Positions 56,711 through 64,000 of a stretch of 64,000 nucleotides of DNA are shown here, piece by piece; positions within the stretch are counted from its first letter, which is position 1, and every line of letters starts with the position of its first letter. Both the position numbers and the translations under genes were made by a program. Where the stretch lies: NCBI RefSeq assembly GCF_012641395.1, contig NZ_JABAIH010000001.1, positions 744,001 through 808,000 on the forward strand, in the 5' to 3' direction. Source of the DNA: Rhizobium sp. P32RR-XVIII (GTDB taxonomy: Bacteria; Pseudomonadota; Alphaproteobacteria; Rhizobiales; Rhizobiaceae). The notes under the pieces are model-generated. The model saw nothing but the letters and a program-made list of their open reading frames with translations, did no database searches and was not told the origin of the DNA.

Positions 56711-57480
56711 CAGAAAATGCCTCCATCGACAATCAGGGACTGCGCAGTCACAGCGGCCGCGCAGTCGGATGCAAGAAACAGACAAGGGCCGACGATCGCG
56801 TCGGCATGCAGGACCTTCTTGAGGCATTGCCGCTTGATAAATTGCGCGATGCTCTCTTCGGTCAGCCAGAGCTCCATCTGCCGCTCGGTCACGATCATGC
56901 CCGGCAGGATACAATTGACGCGGATATTGTCCGGTCCAAGCTTCCCCGCCATGCTCTTCGTGAGCCCTATGACGGCGGCCTTTGCCGCGGAGTAGGACGG
57001 AAAGTCCGGCATGTTCAGCAGAAAGGCGATGGACGACGTGTTGATGATCGCGCCACCGCCAGCCGCACGCATGGACGGTGCTACCGCCTGTGCGGTGAAG
57101 AAGACATGGCGAAGGTTGGTCGCCTGATTGTTGTCCCAGTATTCCTCGGTCACGGCGTCGAAGTCATGCCGGTCATCCCAGGCCGCATTGTTGACGAGGA
57201 CCGTTATGGGCCCCGATTGGGCGACCACGGCATCGACCGTCTGCCGGATCGCGCCGATATCGCGAAGATCGGCCTTGAAGAAATGCACCGGGTGTTCCGT
57301 ATCGCGAGAGAGCCGCATTGCAAGCTCGCGGCTTTCCTTCTCGGCGATGTCGATGAAGGAGACCTTCGCACCCTGCCGGGCAAAGCCTTCCACAATCGCC
57401 GCACCGATGCCGGAGCCGCCGCCTGTGACGAGTACGGTGCGATCTTTGAATTCCGGAAACTGCGCAACTATGGCCGTCAC
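56710..57480 (-). CDS. SDR-family sugar dehydrogenase
   Basis: A 256-residue classical short-chain dehydrogenase/reductase. It has TGGGSGIG (cofactor), NNAA, the catalytic Ser in INTSSIAF, and YSAAK (Tyr and Lys). As first gene of the dgo operon it probably oxidises galactose or a related sugar, giving the lactone for SMP-30, but the substrate is inferred. The start codon is GTG, with GGGAGG before it. Divergent from the IclR gene. Confidence 0.9.
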   Translation of the reverse strand: MTAIVAQFPEFKDRTVLVTGGGSGIGAAIVEGFARQGAKVSFIDIAEKESRELAMRLSRDTEHPVHFFKADLRDIGAIRQTVDAVVAQSGPITVLVNNAAWDDRHDFDAVTEEYWDNNQATNLRHVFFTAQAVAPSMRAAGGGAIINTSSIAFLLNMPDFPSYSAAKAAVIGLTKSMAGKLGPDNIRVNCILPGMIVTERQMELWLTEESIAQFIKRQCLKKVLHADAIVGPCLFLASDCAAAVTAQSLIVDGGIF

Positions 57481-57495
57481 GGTTTGCCTCCCGCT

Positions 57496-57539
57496 GTTCC
57501 ATTATTTGGAACACAATTTGACTATGTGGAATTATTCAA
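57496..57539. promoter_or_regulatory. Candidate IclR operators
   Basis: GTTCCA-TTATT-TGGAAC (57496-57512) is a perfect inverted repeat, and TGGAATTATTCAA (57527-57539) a second looser one. They lie between the divergent SDR and iclR genes. IclR-type sites often contain TGGAA arms, so repression of both genes is plausible. Confidence 0.6.
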
Positions 57540-57578
57540 TTAGCCTGCCGATGATGTCAAGGCCAGGGTAGGCGATAG

Positions 57579-58373
57579 ATGGCTCGGGGAAAAGGCGCGT
57601 CGAGGGAAAGCGAAACGGGGACATTGGGCAAGGTGATGGCGCTGCTCGAACTCGTAACGCACTCCGATGGTCCCATGCGCTTTACGGATATTCTTGCACT
57701 TTCCAGCCAGCCGCGCGGCACGCTGCATCGCCAGCTCGTTCATCTTGTCGAAGAAGGGCTTTTGGAATTCGATGCCGATGGCCGCTACGTGCCGGGGTTG
57801 CGGCTTCTCGATCTCGCATCAAGGAGCTGGGCGAGGAATGAGTTCCGACTGATCACCGAACCGTATCTCAAGGACTTGCAGCAGATGAGCGGCGAGACCG
57901 TTCATCTCGGCGTTCTGCGCGGAACCTCGATCATCTATCTCGACAAGATCGAGGGTAGGCAATCCGTCCGCATGTACTCGCAGATCGGCAATGCGTCGCC
58001 CGTTTATTGCACCGGCGTCGGCAAGGCCGCTCTTTCGGTGTTGCCTGACGATGCTGTGGAGCCGCTTGCACGCAACCTCTCCTTCAACCGCTTCACGCCG
58101 CACACACTCGGTTCAGCCGATGCATTGCTGCAAGAGCTAAAGACGATCCGCGAAACCGGCGTCGCCTTAGATCGCGAGGAACACGAACTCGGCATTCGGT
58201 GTGTCGCGGCGGCGGTCTGGACGGTGGACGGAAGCTTCACAGGCGGTGTCTCGATTACCGGCCCGGCCTACAGGCTGACGCTTGAGCGCCTCGAAGAATG
58301 GACAACGCCTATAAAGCAGGCAGCGCAATCGATAATGGACGCCATCCGAATCCGCCTTGGTCCGCGCGGATAA
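57579..58373 (+). CDS. IclR-family transcriptional regulator
   Basis: A 264-residue regulator with an N-terminal winged HTH (about 15-80, MALLELVTHSDGPMRFTDIL, QPRGTLHRQLVHLVEEGLL) and a GAF-like ligand domain (about 95-260, TVHLGVLRGTSIIYLDKIEG). It is divergent from the dgo operon across 98 bp. It probably senses a pathway intermediate such as 2-dehydro-3-deoxygalactonate, which is an inference. Confidence 0.92.
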   Translation: MARGKGASRESETGTLGKVMALLELVTHSDGPMRFTDILALSSQPRGTLHRQLVHLVEEGLLEFDADGRYVPGLRLLDLASRSWARNEFRLITEPYLKDLQQMSGETVHLGVLRGTSIIYLDKIEGRQSVRMYSQIGNASPVYCTGVGKAALSVLPDDAVEPLARNLSFNRFTPHTLGSADALLQELKTIRETGVALDREEHELGIRCVAAAVWTVDGSFTGGVSITGPAYRLTLERLEEWTTPIKQAAQSIMDAIRIRLGPRG

Positions 58374-58600
58374 ATGCATCCCATGGATGCGTATCTGTAA
58401 ATATTATCGTGATAGTAATGGGTTATAAGCTACATGTTGAGATTCCTTCGCGAATCACGACAATTAGAGCCTGTTAAAACCTATAGTTATGTCGGCCATT
58501 GTATTTCGACCGGTTTTCATAATTTAATGTGGGCGCCCCCGGGCTTGCAGGCACAAACGGTCTGAATCGCCATAGCACCCTTGAGAAGATGAAAAAGTAA

Positions 58601-59335
58601 ATGACACCATTGTCGCCAGCATCCACCGGTGTAGATGGATTTATTCAGGAGATCGTGGGGCTGAAAACCCAGTTCGATATCTTCCGGATCATGAAGCGTG
58701 TGACGGAAGCATATCGAAGCCGTGCATTCATGGTGCTCAATCTCCCGCCGGTCACCTCGCTCGAGCTTCAAGGCACGACGGTCATCACCAACTGGCCCGC
58801 CGAACTGCTTACTGTCTATGATCAGGAAAGTTTGCTGGCGAACAGCCCGATCCTGCGTCGCTTGCGGACGTCGTCTGTTCCTTTTTTCTATGACACCACC
58901 AAGCCCACTGGATCCAGGGAGGACGGTAAGGCGGTGCTGGTCGCGGCGCTTTTCGAGCGGTTCAAGATGACGCGCGCCGCATATTTTCCGACGCAGGAGC
59001 CATCCGGCGTGCGCGGCGCTATCTCCTTTTCCGGTGATCGGGAGCACTTCACGCCGGAAGAGATGCGCGATCTTTCCTATATCTCGATCCATGTCTTCGA
59101 CAGGCTCGCGGAGATCCGCAGCCTGGATACGCGCATGAGGGACACGCTGACGGATCGCGAAGTCGACTGCTTGAATTGGACGGCGGCGGGAAAGACGAGC
59201 GCGGAAATCGCCGAGATCCTCCACCTCTCGGAACATACGGTCAATCATTACCTGAATCGCGCCACGAAGAAGCTTGATACGGTCAACCGCACCCAGGCCG
59301 TCGCCAAGGCGCTGCGCATTGGCATCATCAAGTAG
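58601..59335 (+). CDS. LuxR-family solo regulator with altered ligand pocket
   Basis: A 244-residue protein with an N-terminal autoinducer-binding-type domain (about 15-165) and a C-terminal LuxR HTH (about 180-240, LTDREVDCLNWTAAGKTSAEIAEIL, here LTDREVDCLNWTAAGKTSAE). The residues that bind acyl-homoserine lactone in TraR/LuxR are partly missing: the Trp before the conserved Tyr is Leu (PAELLTVY), the Asp-Pro is Ser-Pro (ANSPIL), and the next Trp position is Tyr. No luxI gene is in the window, so it likely responds to another ligand or none. Confidence 0.88.
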   Translation: MTPLSPASTGVDGFIQEIVGLKTQFDIFRIMKRVTEAYRSRAFMVLNLPPVTSLELQGTTVITNWPAELLTVYDQESLLANSPILRRLRTSSVPFFYDTTKPTGSREDGKAVLVAALFERFKMTRAAYFPTQEPSGVRGAISFSGDREHFTPEEMRDLSYISIHVFDRLAEIRSLDTRMRDTLTDREVDCLNWTAAGKTSAEIAEILHLSEHTVNHYLNRATKKLDTVNRTQAVAKALRIGIIK

Positions 59336-59858
59336 CCCCAGCCTAAAGCGCATGCAGCGGCGCGGTGCGGCGCACAAAACTTCGGCACCCTTCTGGCGCG
59401 ATCGCGACGGGAAACCCCTCCAGAAGCACACAACGCTGGTCTCTGAGCAGTTGGCATGCTTTCTGCATCACTGGTACCAGAGGTCCAGAGGGGACTTTGA
59501 AGAGCGCCAAAAAAGAACGGCGCCATCGGCAATCCGCCGTCCGGCAGCGTTGATCTATCTCCTTCATCCGCAGCCGGCGGCGGTTGTTGCCTTTTTGTAA
59601 CGGCTCGCCTGAGATGTGGCTCTACGCGCAAGGTGTGGGTCATCTTTCCTTTGGCTATTTCCGCATGTTGTTTTAGTCGGCCCTCAGCGCCGGGTTATCG
59701 GAGAAACCGTTGCGGTCATCAGGGCGAAAGCCCGGCGGACCAGATGGCCGCAACGGATTTAGATTGAGCATTTCCGCTGCTTCAAACGCCGATTTCATTT
59801 GGCGAAGTCGCGGCCCTCCACTATCTACCTTTCTTCAAGGACGATGATGAGGGTGGGA
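59336..59858. other. Long gap before mrp with no clear gene
   Basis: About 520 bp. No coding sequence with a ribosome binding site and plausible composition is seen on either strand. It contains a sigma-54 promoter match (59452-59468), a 10-bp palindrome CTGGTACCAG (59471-59480), and a T-tailed GC-rich segment near 59575-59599. A small RNA or a long mrp leader is possible. Confidence 0.4.
59452..59468 (+). promoter_or_regulatory. Candidate sigma-54 (RpoN) promoter
   Basis: TTGGCATGCTTTCTGCAT carries the -24 GG and -12 GC exactly 10 bases apart and differs from TGGCACG-N4-TTGC at two weaker positions. The start site would be about 59478. The nearest downstream gene on this strand is mrp, 380 bp away. 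Confidence 0.45.
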
Positions 59859-61007
59859 ATGACCGAGGTCACCAAGGAACAGATTCTCGAAACACTGAAG
59901 ACCGTACGCGGTCCCGATCTCGAACATAATATTGTCGAGCTGGGCATGATTTCAGACGTCTTCATTTCCGACGGCAAAGTGTACTTCTCGATCACCGTTC
60001 CTGCCGAGCGCGCCAACGAGCTCGAGCCTTTGCGTCTCGCCGCCGAACGCGTCACCAGGGAGCTGCCTGGCGTAAAGGGTGCGCTTGTAACGCTGACTGC
60101 CGACAAGAAGGCGGCCCCGGCATCCGCGCCCGCCGCCCGCCCCGCTGCGGGCGCTCCGCACGGCCATTCCCACGCTCCGCAGCAACAGCCGCCGCGTGCC
60201 GGCAAGATCGGTGTTCCCGGCATCAATGCCATCATCGCGGTAGCCTCCGGCAAGGGCGGCGTCGGCAAATCGACGACTGCCGTCAATCTCGCCCTCGGCC
60301 TATCGGCCAACGGTCTTCGCGTCGGCATTCTTGACGCCGATATCTACGGCCCCTCGATGCCGCGCCTTCTCAAGATTTCCGGCCGTCCGACTCAGATCGA
60401 TGGCCGCATCATCAATCCGATGGAAAATTACGGCCTCAAGGTCATGTCGATGGGCTTCCTCGTCGACGAGGAAACGGCGATGATCTGGCGCGGCCCGATG
60501 GTGCAATCGGCGCTGCTGCAGATGCTGCGCGAAGTTGCCTGGGGCGAACTGGACGTGCTCGTCGTCGACATGCCTCCCGGCACCGGCGATGCGCAGCTCA
60601 CGATGGCGCAGCAGGTGCCGCTCGCCGGCGCCGTCATCGTCTCGACGCCGCAGGACCTCGCGCTCATTGACGCCCGCAAGGGCCTTAACATGTTCCGCAA
60701 GGTGGAGGTCCCGGTTCTCGGCATCGTCGAGAATATGAGCTATTTCATCGCGCCCGATACCGGCACGCGCTACGATATCTTCGGTCATGGCGGCGCCCGC
60801 AAGGAAGCCGAGCGCATCGGCATACCCTTCCTTGGCGAGGTTCCGCTGACGATTAATATCCGCGAAACCTCTGACGCCGGGACGCCGCTCGTTGCATCGG
60901 AGCCGAACGGCGTCGTTGCGGGTATCTATCGTGAGATCGCTTCAAAGGTCTGGGCGCAGCTCGGCGGCCAGCCACAACGGCAGGCGCCGGCCATCGTTTT
61001 CGAGTAG
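59859..61007 (+). CDS. mrp: Mrp/ApbC-family P-loop ATPase, iron-sulfur carrier-like
   Basis: A 382-residue protein with an N-terminal MIP18/DUF59 domain (about 5-80), a His/Pro/Ala-rich linker (HGHSHAPQQQPP) and a deviant Walker A ATPase (ASGKGGVGKSTTA; switch DMPPGTGD). ApbC/Mrp proteins help to deliver Fe-S clusters. The CxxC pair that normally follows ENMSYF is absent (ENMSYFIAPDTG). The start at 59859 (MTEVTKEQ) is preferred to a start 60 bp upstream because GAGGGTGGG lies close by. Confidence 0.93.
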   Translation: MTEVTKEQILETLKTVRGPDLEHNIVELGMISDVFISDGKVYFSITVPAERANELEPLRLAAERVTRELPGVKGALVTLTADKKAAPASAPAARPAAGAPHGHSHAPQQQPPRAGKIGVPGINAIIAVASGKGGVGKSTTAVNLALGLSANGLRVGILDADIYGPSMPRLLKISGRPTQIDGRIINPMENYGLKVMSMGFLVDEETAMIWRGPMVQSALLQMLREVAWGELDVLVVDMPPGTGDAQLTMAQQVPLAGAVIVSTPQDLALIDARKGLNMFRKVEVPVLGIVENMSYFIAPDTGTRYDIFGHGGARKEAERIGIPFLGEVPLTINIRETSDAGTPLVASEPNGVVAGIYREIASKVWAQLGGQPQRQAPAIVFE

Positions 61008-61156
61008 CTGCTTCGGCGGGCGCTATCCTCAAAATTATGAAGGAAATGCGACCGAACGGCCGACTTTTCGCAACACGCCTTGATTATTTCACAGCTTTCC
61101 GTCATATGGCCCGCCGTTGCCATGATGGCAGCTTCTGCGGATGCCCGAGGATAGCC

Positions 61157-61324
61157 ATGCTTGCTTTGAAGCCTTGGCTAGCCTGGATCTTCGCAGTTGT
61201 TTTGCCGGTCGGGATTGGTGACTGCGGTGCGGTTGAGCAGAATGCATATCCGGGCTATGACCGGATGCAGCTGGAGTTGTATGAACCTTTTTTTTCCGTG
61301 GTCGTTAGGATCGGAGACTCATAG
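61157..61324 (+). CDS. Possible small membrane or secreted protein
   Basis: A 55-residue open frame beginning MLALKPWLAWIFAVVLPVGI, preceded by GAGGAT at a workable distance. It has one hydrophobic segment and a Cys shortly after it (IGDCGAVEQ), then a polar C-terminus. No homologue is recognised. It lies in the 413-bp gap between mrp and corA; low confidence that it is expressed. Confidence 0.35.
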   Translation: MLALKPWLAWIFAVVLPVGIGDCGAVEQNAYPGYDRMQLELYEPFFSVVVRIGDS

Positions 61325-61420
61325 CTCGCGCGGCGCCTCGGCGGCTGCCGCGCCAGTGAAAGGGATCTCGATGAACAACACAGGCACTGCAAGGCAAGCC
61401 GGCGGCTGGAGCAACGCCCG

Positions 61421-62398
61421 GTGATTACCGCCTATCGTTCGAATTGCAATTCGGTCGAAATCCGTGACCTTTCGCAGCTTGCGGAGTTTCCGGAGGACGC
61501 GGTGTGGATCGATATGGTCGAACCGACCCGAGAGGAAGAGCTCTATGTCGAAAAGGTCGTCGGCATCGAGGTTCCGACCCGCGACGACATGAAGGATATC
61601 GAGCCTTCCGCGCGTCTCTACACGGACGATGGTGCGGTCTTCATGACGGCTTCGCTGCTTTGGAAAACCGAGACTGACGTACCGACACTGACCGATGTCG
61701 CTTTCATCCTTGCCGGCAACCGGCTGATCACCATCCGTTACGCCCATCCCAAATCCTTTGCGCTATTCATTGCCGCTCTTCATCGGGTGCCGGAACAGTG
61801 GCGAAACGGCGCTGCTCTTCTTGGCAAGCTGCTTGAGACGATCACCGACCGCACGGCGGAAATTCTCGAGCTGGCCGTCGCTCGTATCGACATTCTTTCG
61901 ACGCACGTCTTCGGGGACCGCGCCAAGAAGGTCCGCAAGCCCTCGAACTATCTCGAGCTGAAGCTCCGCGACATTGCCGGCCATCAACGCCTGGTCAGCA
62001 AGGTGCGCGACAGCCTTGCGTCGCTCGCACGCCTCATGACCTTCTTCTATACCATTCCCGCCGTTCAGAAGGATCAGGCGACGAAGGAACTGGCGCGCAC
62101 CGTCACTCGCGATATCCAGTCGCTGACCGAGCATGCGTCCTATATCGCCGGAAACATCACCGTCCTGCTGGATGCCTCGCTCGGCCTCATCAACATCGAG
62201 CAGAACTCGATCATCAAGATCTTCTCGATCGCATCCGTGGTGTTCTTGCCGCCGACGCTTGTTGCCTCCATCTATGGTATGAATTTCGAATTCATGCCGG
62301 AGCTTCATTGGATCGCGGGTTATCCAGTCTCGCTGGGCCTGATGGCGATCTCCGCTATCGTTCCGTTTTTCTTCTTCCGATGGAAAGGCTGGCTCTGA
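61421..62398 (+). CDS. corA: Magnesium transporter CorA
   Basis: A 325-residue Mg2+ channel. It has a cytosolic N-terminal domain and two C-terminal membrane helices with the signature SIYGMNFEFMPEL (GMN filter) between them. The start is GTG at 61421; no better ATG is in frame. It is 18 bp upstream of kup on the same strand, so the two could form a cation-uptake operon. Confidence 0.95.
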   Translation: MITAYRSNCNSVEIRDLSQLAEFPEDAVWIDMVEPTREEELYVEKVVGIEVPTRDDMKDIEPSARLYTDDGAVFMTASLLWKTETDVPTLTDVAFILAGNRLITIRYAHPKSFALFIAALHRVPEQWRNGAALLGKLLETITDRTAEILELAVARIDILSTHVFGDRAKKVRKPSNYLELKLRDIAGHQRLVSKVRDSLASLARLMTFFYTIPAVQKDQATKELARTVTRDIQSLTEHASYIAGNITVLLDASLGLINIEQNSIIKIFSIASVVFLPPTLVASIYGMNFEFMPELHWIAGYPVSLGLMAISAIVPFFFFRWKGWL

Positions 62399-62416
62399 GG
62401 AGCTTGTAGTCATCCA

Positions 62417-64000
62417 ATGCTTGACGAAAGCCATTCGCAGGATCGCAACATGACGCCGCGCAAGCTCTTCTATCTTGCGCTGGGCTCTGTGGGCGTCGTC
62501 TATGGGGACATCGGCACCAGCCCGCTTTACGCATTCCGCGAAGCGCTGAAGCCGGTCGCTCACGACGGTCTCACCCGTTTCGAGGTCATCAGCCTTATCT
62601 CGCTGATGCTTTGGGCTTTGACGATCATCGTCACGCTCAAATACGTGCTGCTGTTGTTGCGCGCCGACAACGAAGGCGAGGGCGGTACGCTTTCCCTCCT
62701 TGCTCTTTTGATGAAGACGGCAAACGGCCACACCGCAGTACTGCTTCTGCTTGGTGTCGCAGGCGCGGCCCTGTTCCTGGGCGATGCCATGATTACACCG
62801 GCGCTTTCGGTTCTGTCCGCCGTGGAAGGTGTCAAGCTGGTCGCGCCGGACCTCTCGTCTTACATCATGCCGATCTCGGCGGGCATCCTCGTCTTGCTGT
62901 TCGTCGTCCAATCGCACGGTACCACTGCCGTGGCCCGTTTCTTCGGGCCGATCACGGCGGTCTGGTTCCTTGTCATGGCGATTGTCGGCATCTCACACAT
63001 CTCTGATGACTTCGAGATCCTGGCAGCCTTCAATCCGTACTATGCCGTCAGTTTCCTGTTCAAGGAAGGATTTTACGGAATCGTCGTTTTGGGTGCCGTC
63101 TTTCTGACGGTTACCGGCGCGGAAGCGCTTTACGCGGATCTTGGCCACTTCGGCCGCCGTCCGATCCAATGGGCATGGTTCGTGCTGGTCTACCCGGCGC
63201 TCGCCTTGAATTATCTCGGCCAGGGCGCGCTGGTACTCGGCGACCCGCAGACGATGTCGGACCCCTTCTACCTCATGTTCCCGAAATGGGCGCTTCCTTT
63301 CGCCGTCATTCTGGCGACGGCGGCGACCATCATCGCCAGCCAGGCGGTCATCACCGGCGCCTTCTCGCTCGTGCGGCAGGCGATCAACCTTGGCTTCCTG
63401 CCACGCATGGAAATCCTCTTCACCTCGGAAACCCATACCGGTCAGATCTTCCTGCCGGCGGTCAACACCGTGCTCTTCATCGGTGTCTTGTTCCTCGTCC
63501 TCACGTTCAAGACCTCGGATGCGCTTGCAATAGCCTATGGCATCTCGGTCACGGGCGCGATGGTGGTCACCTCCATCATGGCCTTCGAATTCGTCCGGAC
63601 GCGCTGGAACTGGTCGCTCCCGGTGACTGCGATCGTCCTCCTGCCGCTGCTTGCGCTGGAACTGATCTTCCTGGGTGCCAACCTGCTGAAGATCCACGAC
63701 GGCGGCTATATTCCGATCCTGATCGCCAGTGCCTTCATCATCATCATGTGGACTTGGCGCCGCGGCACAGCGCTTCTCATGGAAAAGACCCGGCATACGG
63801 ACATTCCGCTGGCTTCCTTCGTCAGCTCGATCGAGCGCAAGAGCGATCACTCGCCTGCCCATGTGCCAGGTACCGCGATTTTCCTCACCAGCGATCCGGA
63901 ATCGGCGCCGGCCGCCCTGCTGCACAATCTGAAGCACAACCATGTCCTGCATGACAGGAACGTCATCCTGACGATTCGCACCGTCAACAAGCCACGTGTT
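62417..64000 (+). CDS. kup: Potassium uptake protein Kup (3' end cut by window edge)
   Basis: The first 528 codons of a KUP/HAK/KT K+:H+ symporter. The N-terminus has the family's [23 protein letters not shown] (here [15 protein letters not shown]), and later [17 protein letters not shown]. Many membrane helices follow. The start ATG at 62417 gives a 17-residue lead before the first helix; an ATG at 62450 is also possible. The stop lies beyond the window. Confidence 0.96.
   Translation, partial: MLDESHSQDRNMTPRKLFYLALGSVGVVYGDIGTSPLYAFREALKPVAHDGLTRFEVISLISLMLWALTIIVTLKYVLLLLRADNEGEGGTLSLLALLMKTANGHTAVLLLLGVAGAALFLGDAMITPALSVLSAVEGVKLVAPDLSSYIMPISAGILVLLFVVQSHGTTAVARFFGPITAVWFLVMAIVGISHISDDFEILAAFNPYYAVSFLFKEGFYGIVVLGAVFLTVTGAEALYADLGHFGRRPIQWAWFVLVYPALALNYLGQGALVLGDPQTMSDPFYLMFPKWALPFAVILATAATIIASQAVITGAFSLVRQAINLGFLPRMEILFTSETHTGQIFLPAVNTVLFIGVLFLVLTFKTSDALAIAYGISVTGAMVVTSIMAFEFVRTRWNWSLPVTAIVLLPLLALELIFLGANLLKIHDGGYIPILIASAFIIIMWTWRRGTALLMEKTRHTDIPLASFVSSIERKSDHSPAHVPGTAIFLTSDPESAPAALLHNLKHNHVLHDRNVILTIRTVNKPRV

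Noticed and set aside
59343..59600. Short open frames in the gap after the LuxR gene
   Set aside because: They overlap each other on both strands, lack ribosome binding sites and have no recognisable features.
61763..62917. 384-codon minus-strand frame opposite corA and kup
   Set aside because: Antisense to two clear transporters, with shadow-type composition.

Overview
The window is a high-GC, gene-dense stretch of what looks like a Rhizobiaceae (Alphaproteobacteria) chromosome, probably of the Sinorhizobium/Ensifer/Rhizobium type. The support is: an LpxQ lipid A oxidase homologue (a rhizobial enzyme), the hisS-hisZ-hisG cluster, DUF2093 and DUF4170 small proteins, the waaA-HAD-lpxK-DUF2093-mutL order, a CIRCE-controlled groESL operon and paired L,D-transpeptidases. 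These assignments come from reading translations and from knowledge of the families; no database search was run. I see no tRNA, rRNA, IS element, prophage or CRISPR array, so this is mostly core chromosome with a few accessory patches.

Layout. 1-5 kb: the 3' part of a Pit-type phosphate transporter, a Nudix hydrolase, a broken LysR regulator, a divergent S-adenosylhomocysteine-hydrolase-like enzyme, and an intact LysR gene facing glcD. 5-9 kb: the glycolate oxidase operon glcDEF. 9-12 kb: cell envelope genes (a secreted protein, lpxQ, two L,D-transpeptidases). 12-17.6 kb: tag, a secreted protein, a HAD hydrolase, an aldo/keto reductase, a Met/His-rich DUF305 pair, a BrnTA toxin-antitoxin module and an unknown Rossmann-fold protein. 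17.7-21.2 kb: hisS, a palindromic intergenic repeat, hisZ, hisG. 21.3-23.1 kb: DoxX, GST and a small unknown protein. 23.8-26 kb: groESL with promoter and CIRCE. 26-41 kb: housekeeping genes (a HAD-IIA phosphatase, ribF, MFS, ileS, a lipoprotein, tadA, an rluB with a long repeat tail, rsmD, patatin, a Kef-type antiporter, pmbA and an inositol-phosphatase-like gene). 41-47 kb: waaA, a HAD hydrolase and lpxK (Kdo/lipid A assembly), then mutL. 47-51 kb: a PAS/receiver protein, an exact tandem duplication of its 3' end, and a GGDEF/EAL protein. 51-54 kb: a flavin/Fe-S demethylase-like oxidoreductase and a PRC-barrel protein. 54-58.4 kb: a De Ley-Doudoroff-type sugar acid operon (SDR, dgoK, dgoA, SMP-30) with a divergent IclR regulator. 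58.6-64 kb: a LuxR solo, a candidate sigma-54 promoter, mrp, corA and the 5' part of kup.

How the genes work together. glcDEF form one membrane-associated glycolate dehydrogenase, and a palindrome sits between them and their divergent LysR gene. lpxQ, lpxK and waaA act on the same lipid A/Kdo molecule, and the two L,D-transpeptidases act on the peptidoglycan below it. HisZ and HisG form the ATP phosphoribosyltransferase complex, and HisZ is a non-tRNA-charging relative of the adjacent HisS. The dgo cluster runs from an oxidised sugar lactone to pyruvate plus a triose phosphate.

The most notable observations are the perfect 646-bp tandem duplication, which creates a free-standing receiver domain; the 3 x 129-bp in-frame repeat in rluB; a sigma-54 -24/-12 match in an otherwise empty gap; an orphan LacI-type operator; and several enzymes missing signature metal ligands (IleS zinc finger, Mrp CxxC, the demethylase Fe-S motif, the GGDEF site, the LuxR ligand pocket). 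I did not find a clearly new multi-gene system.
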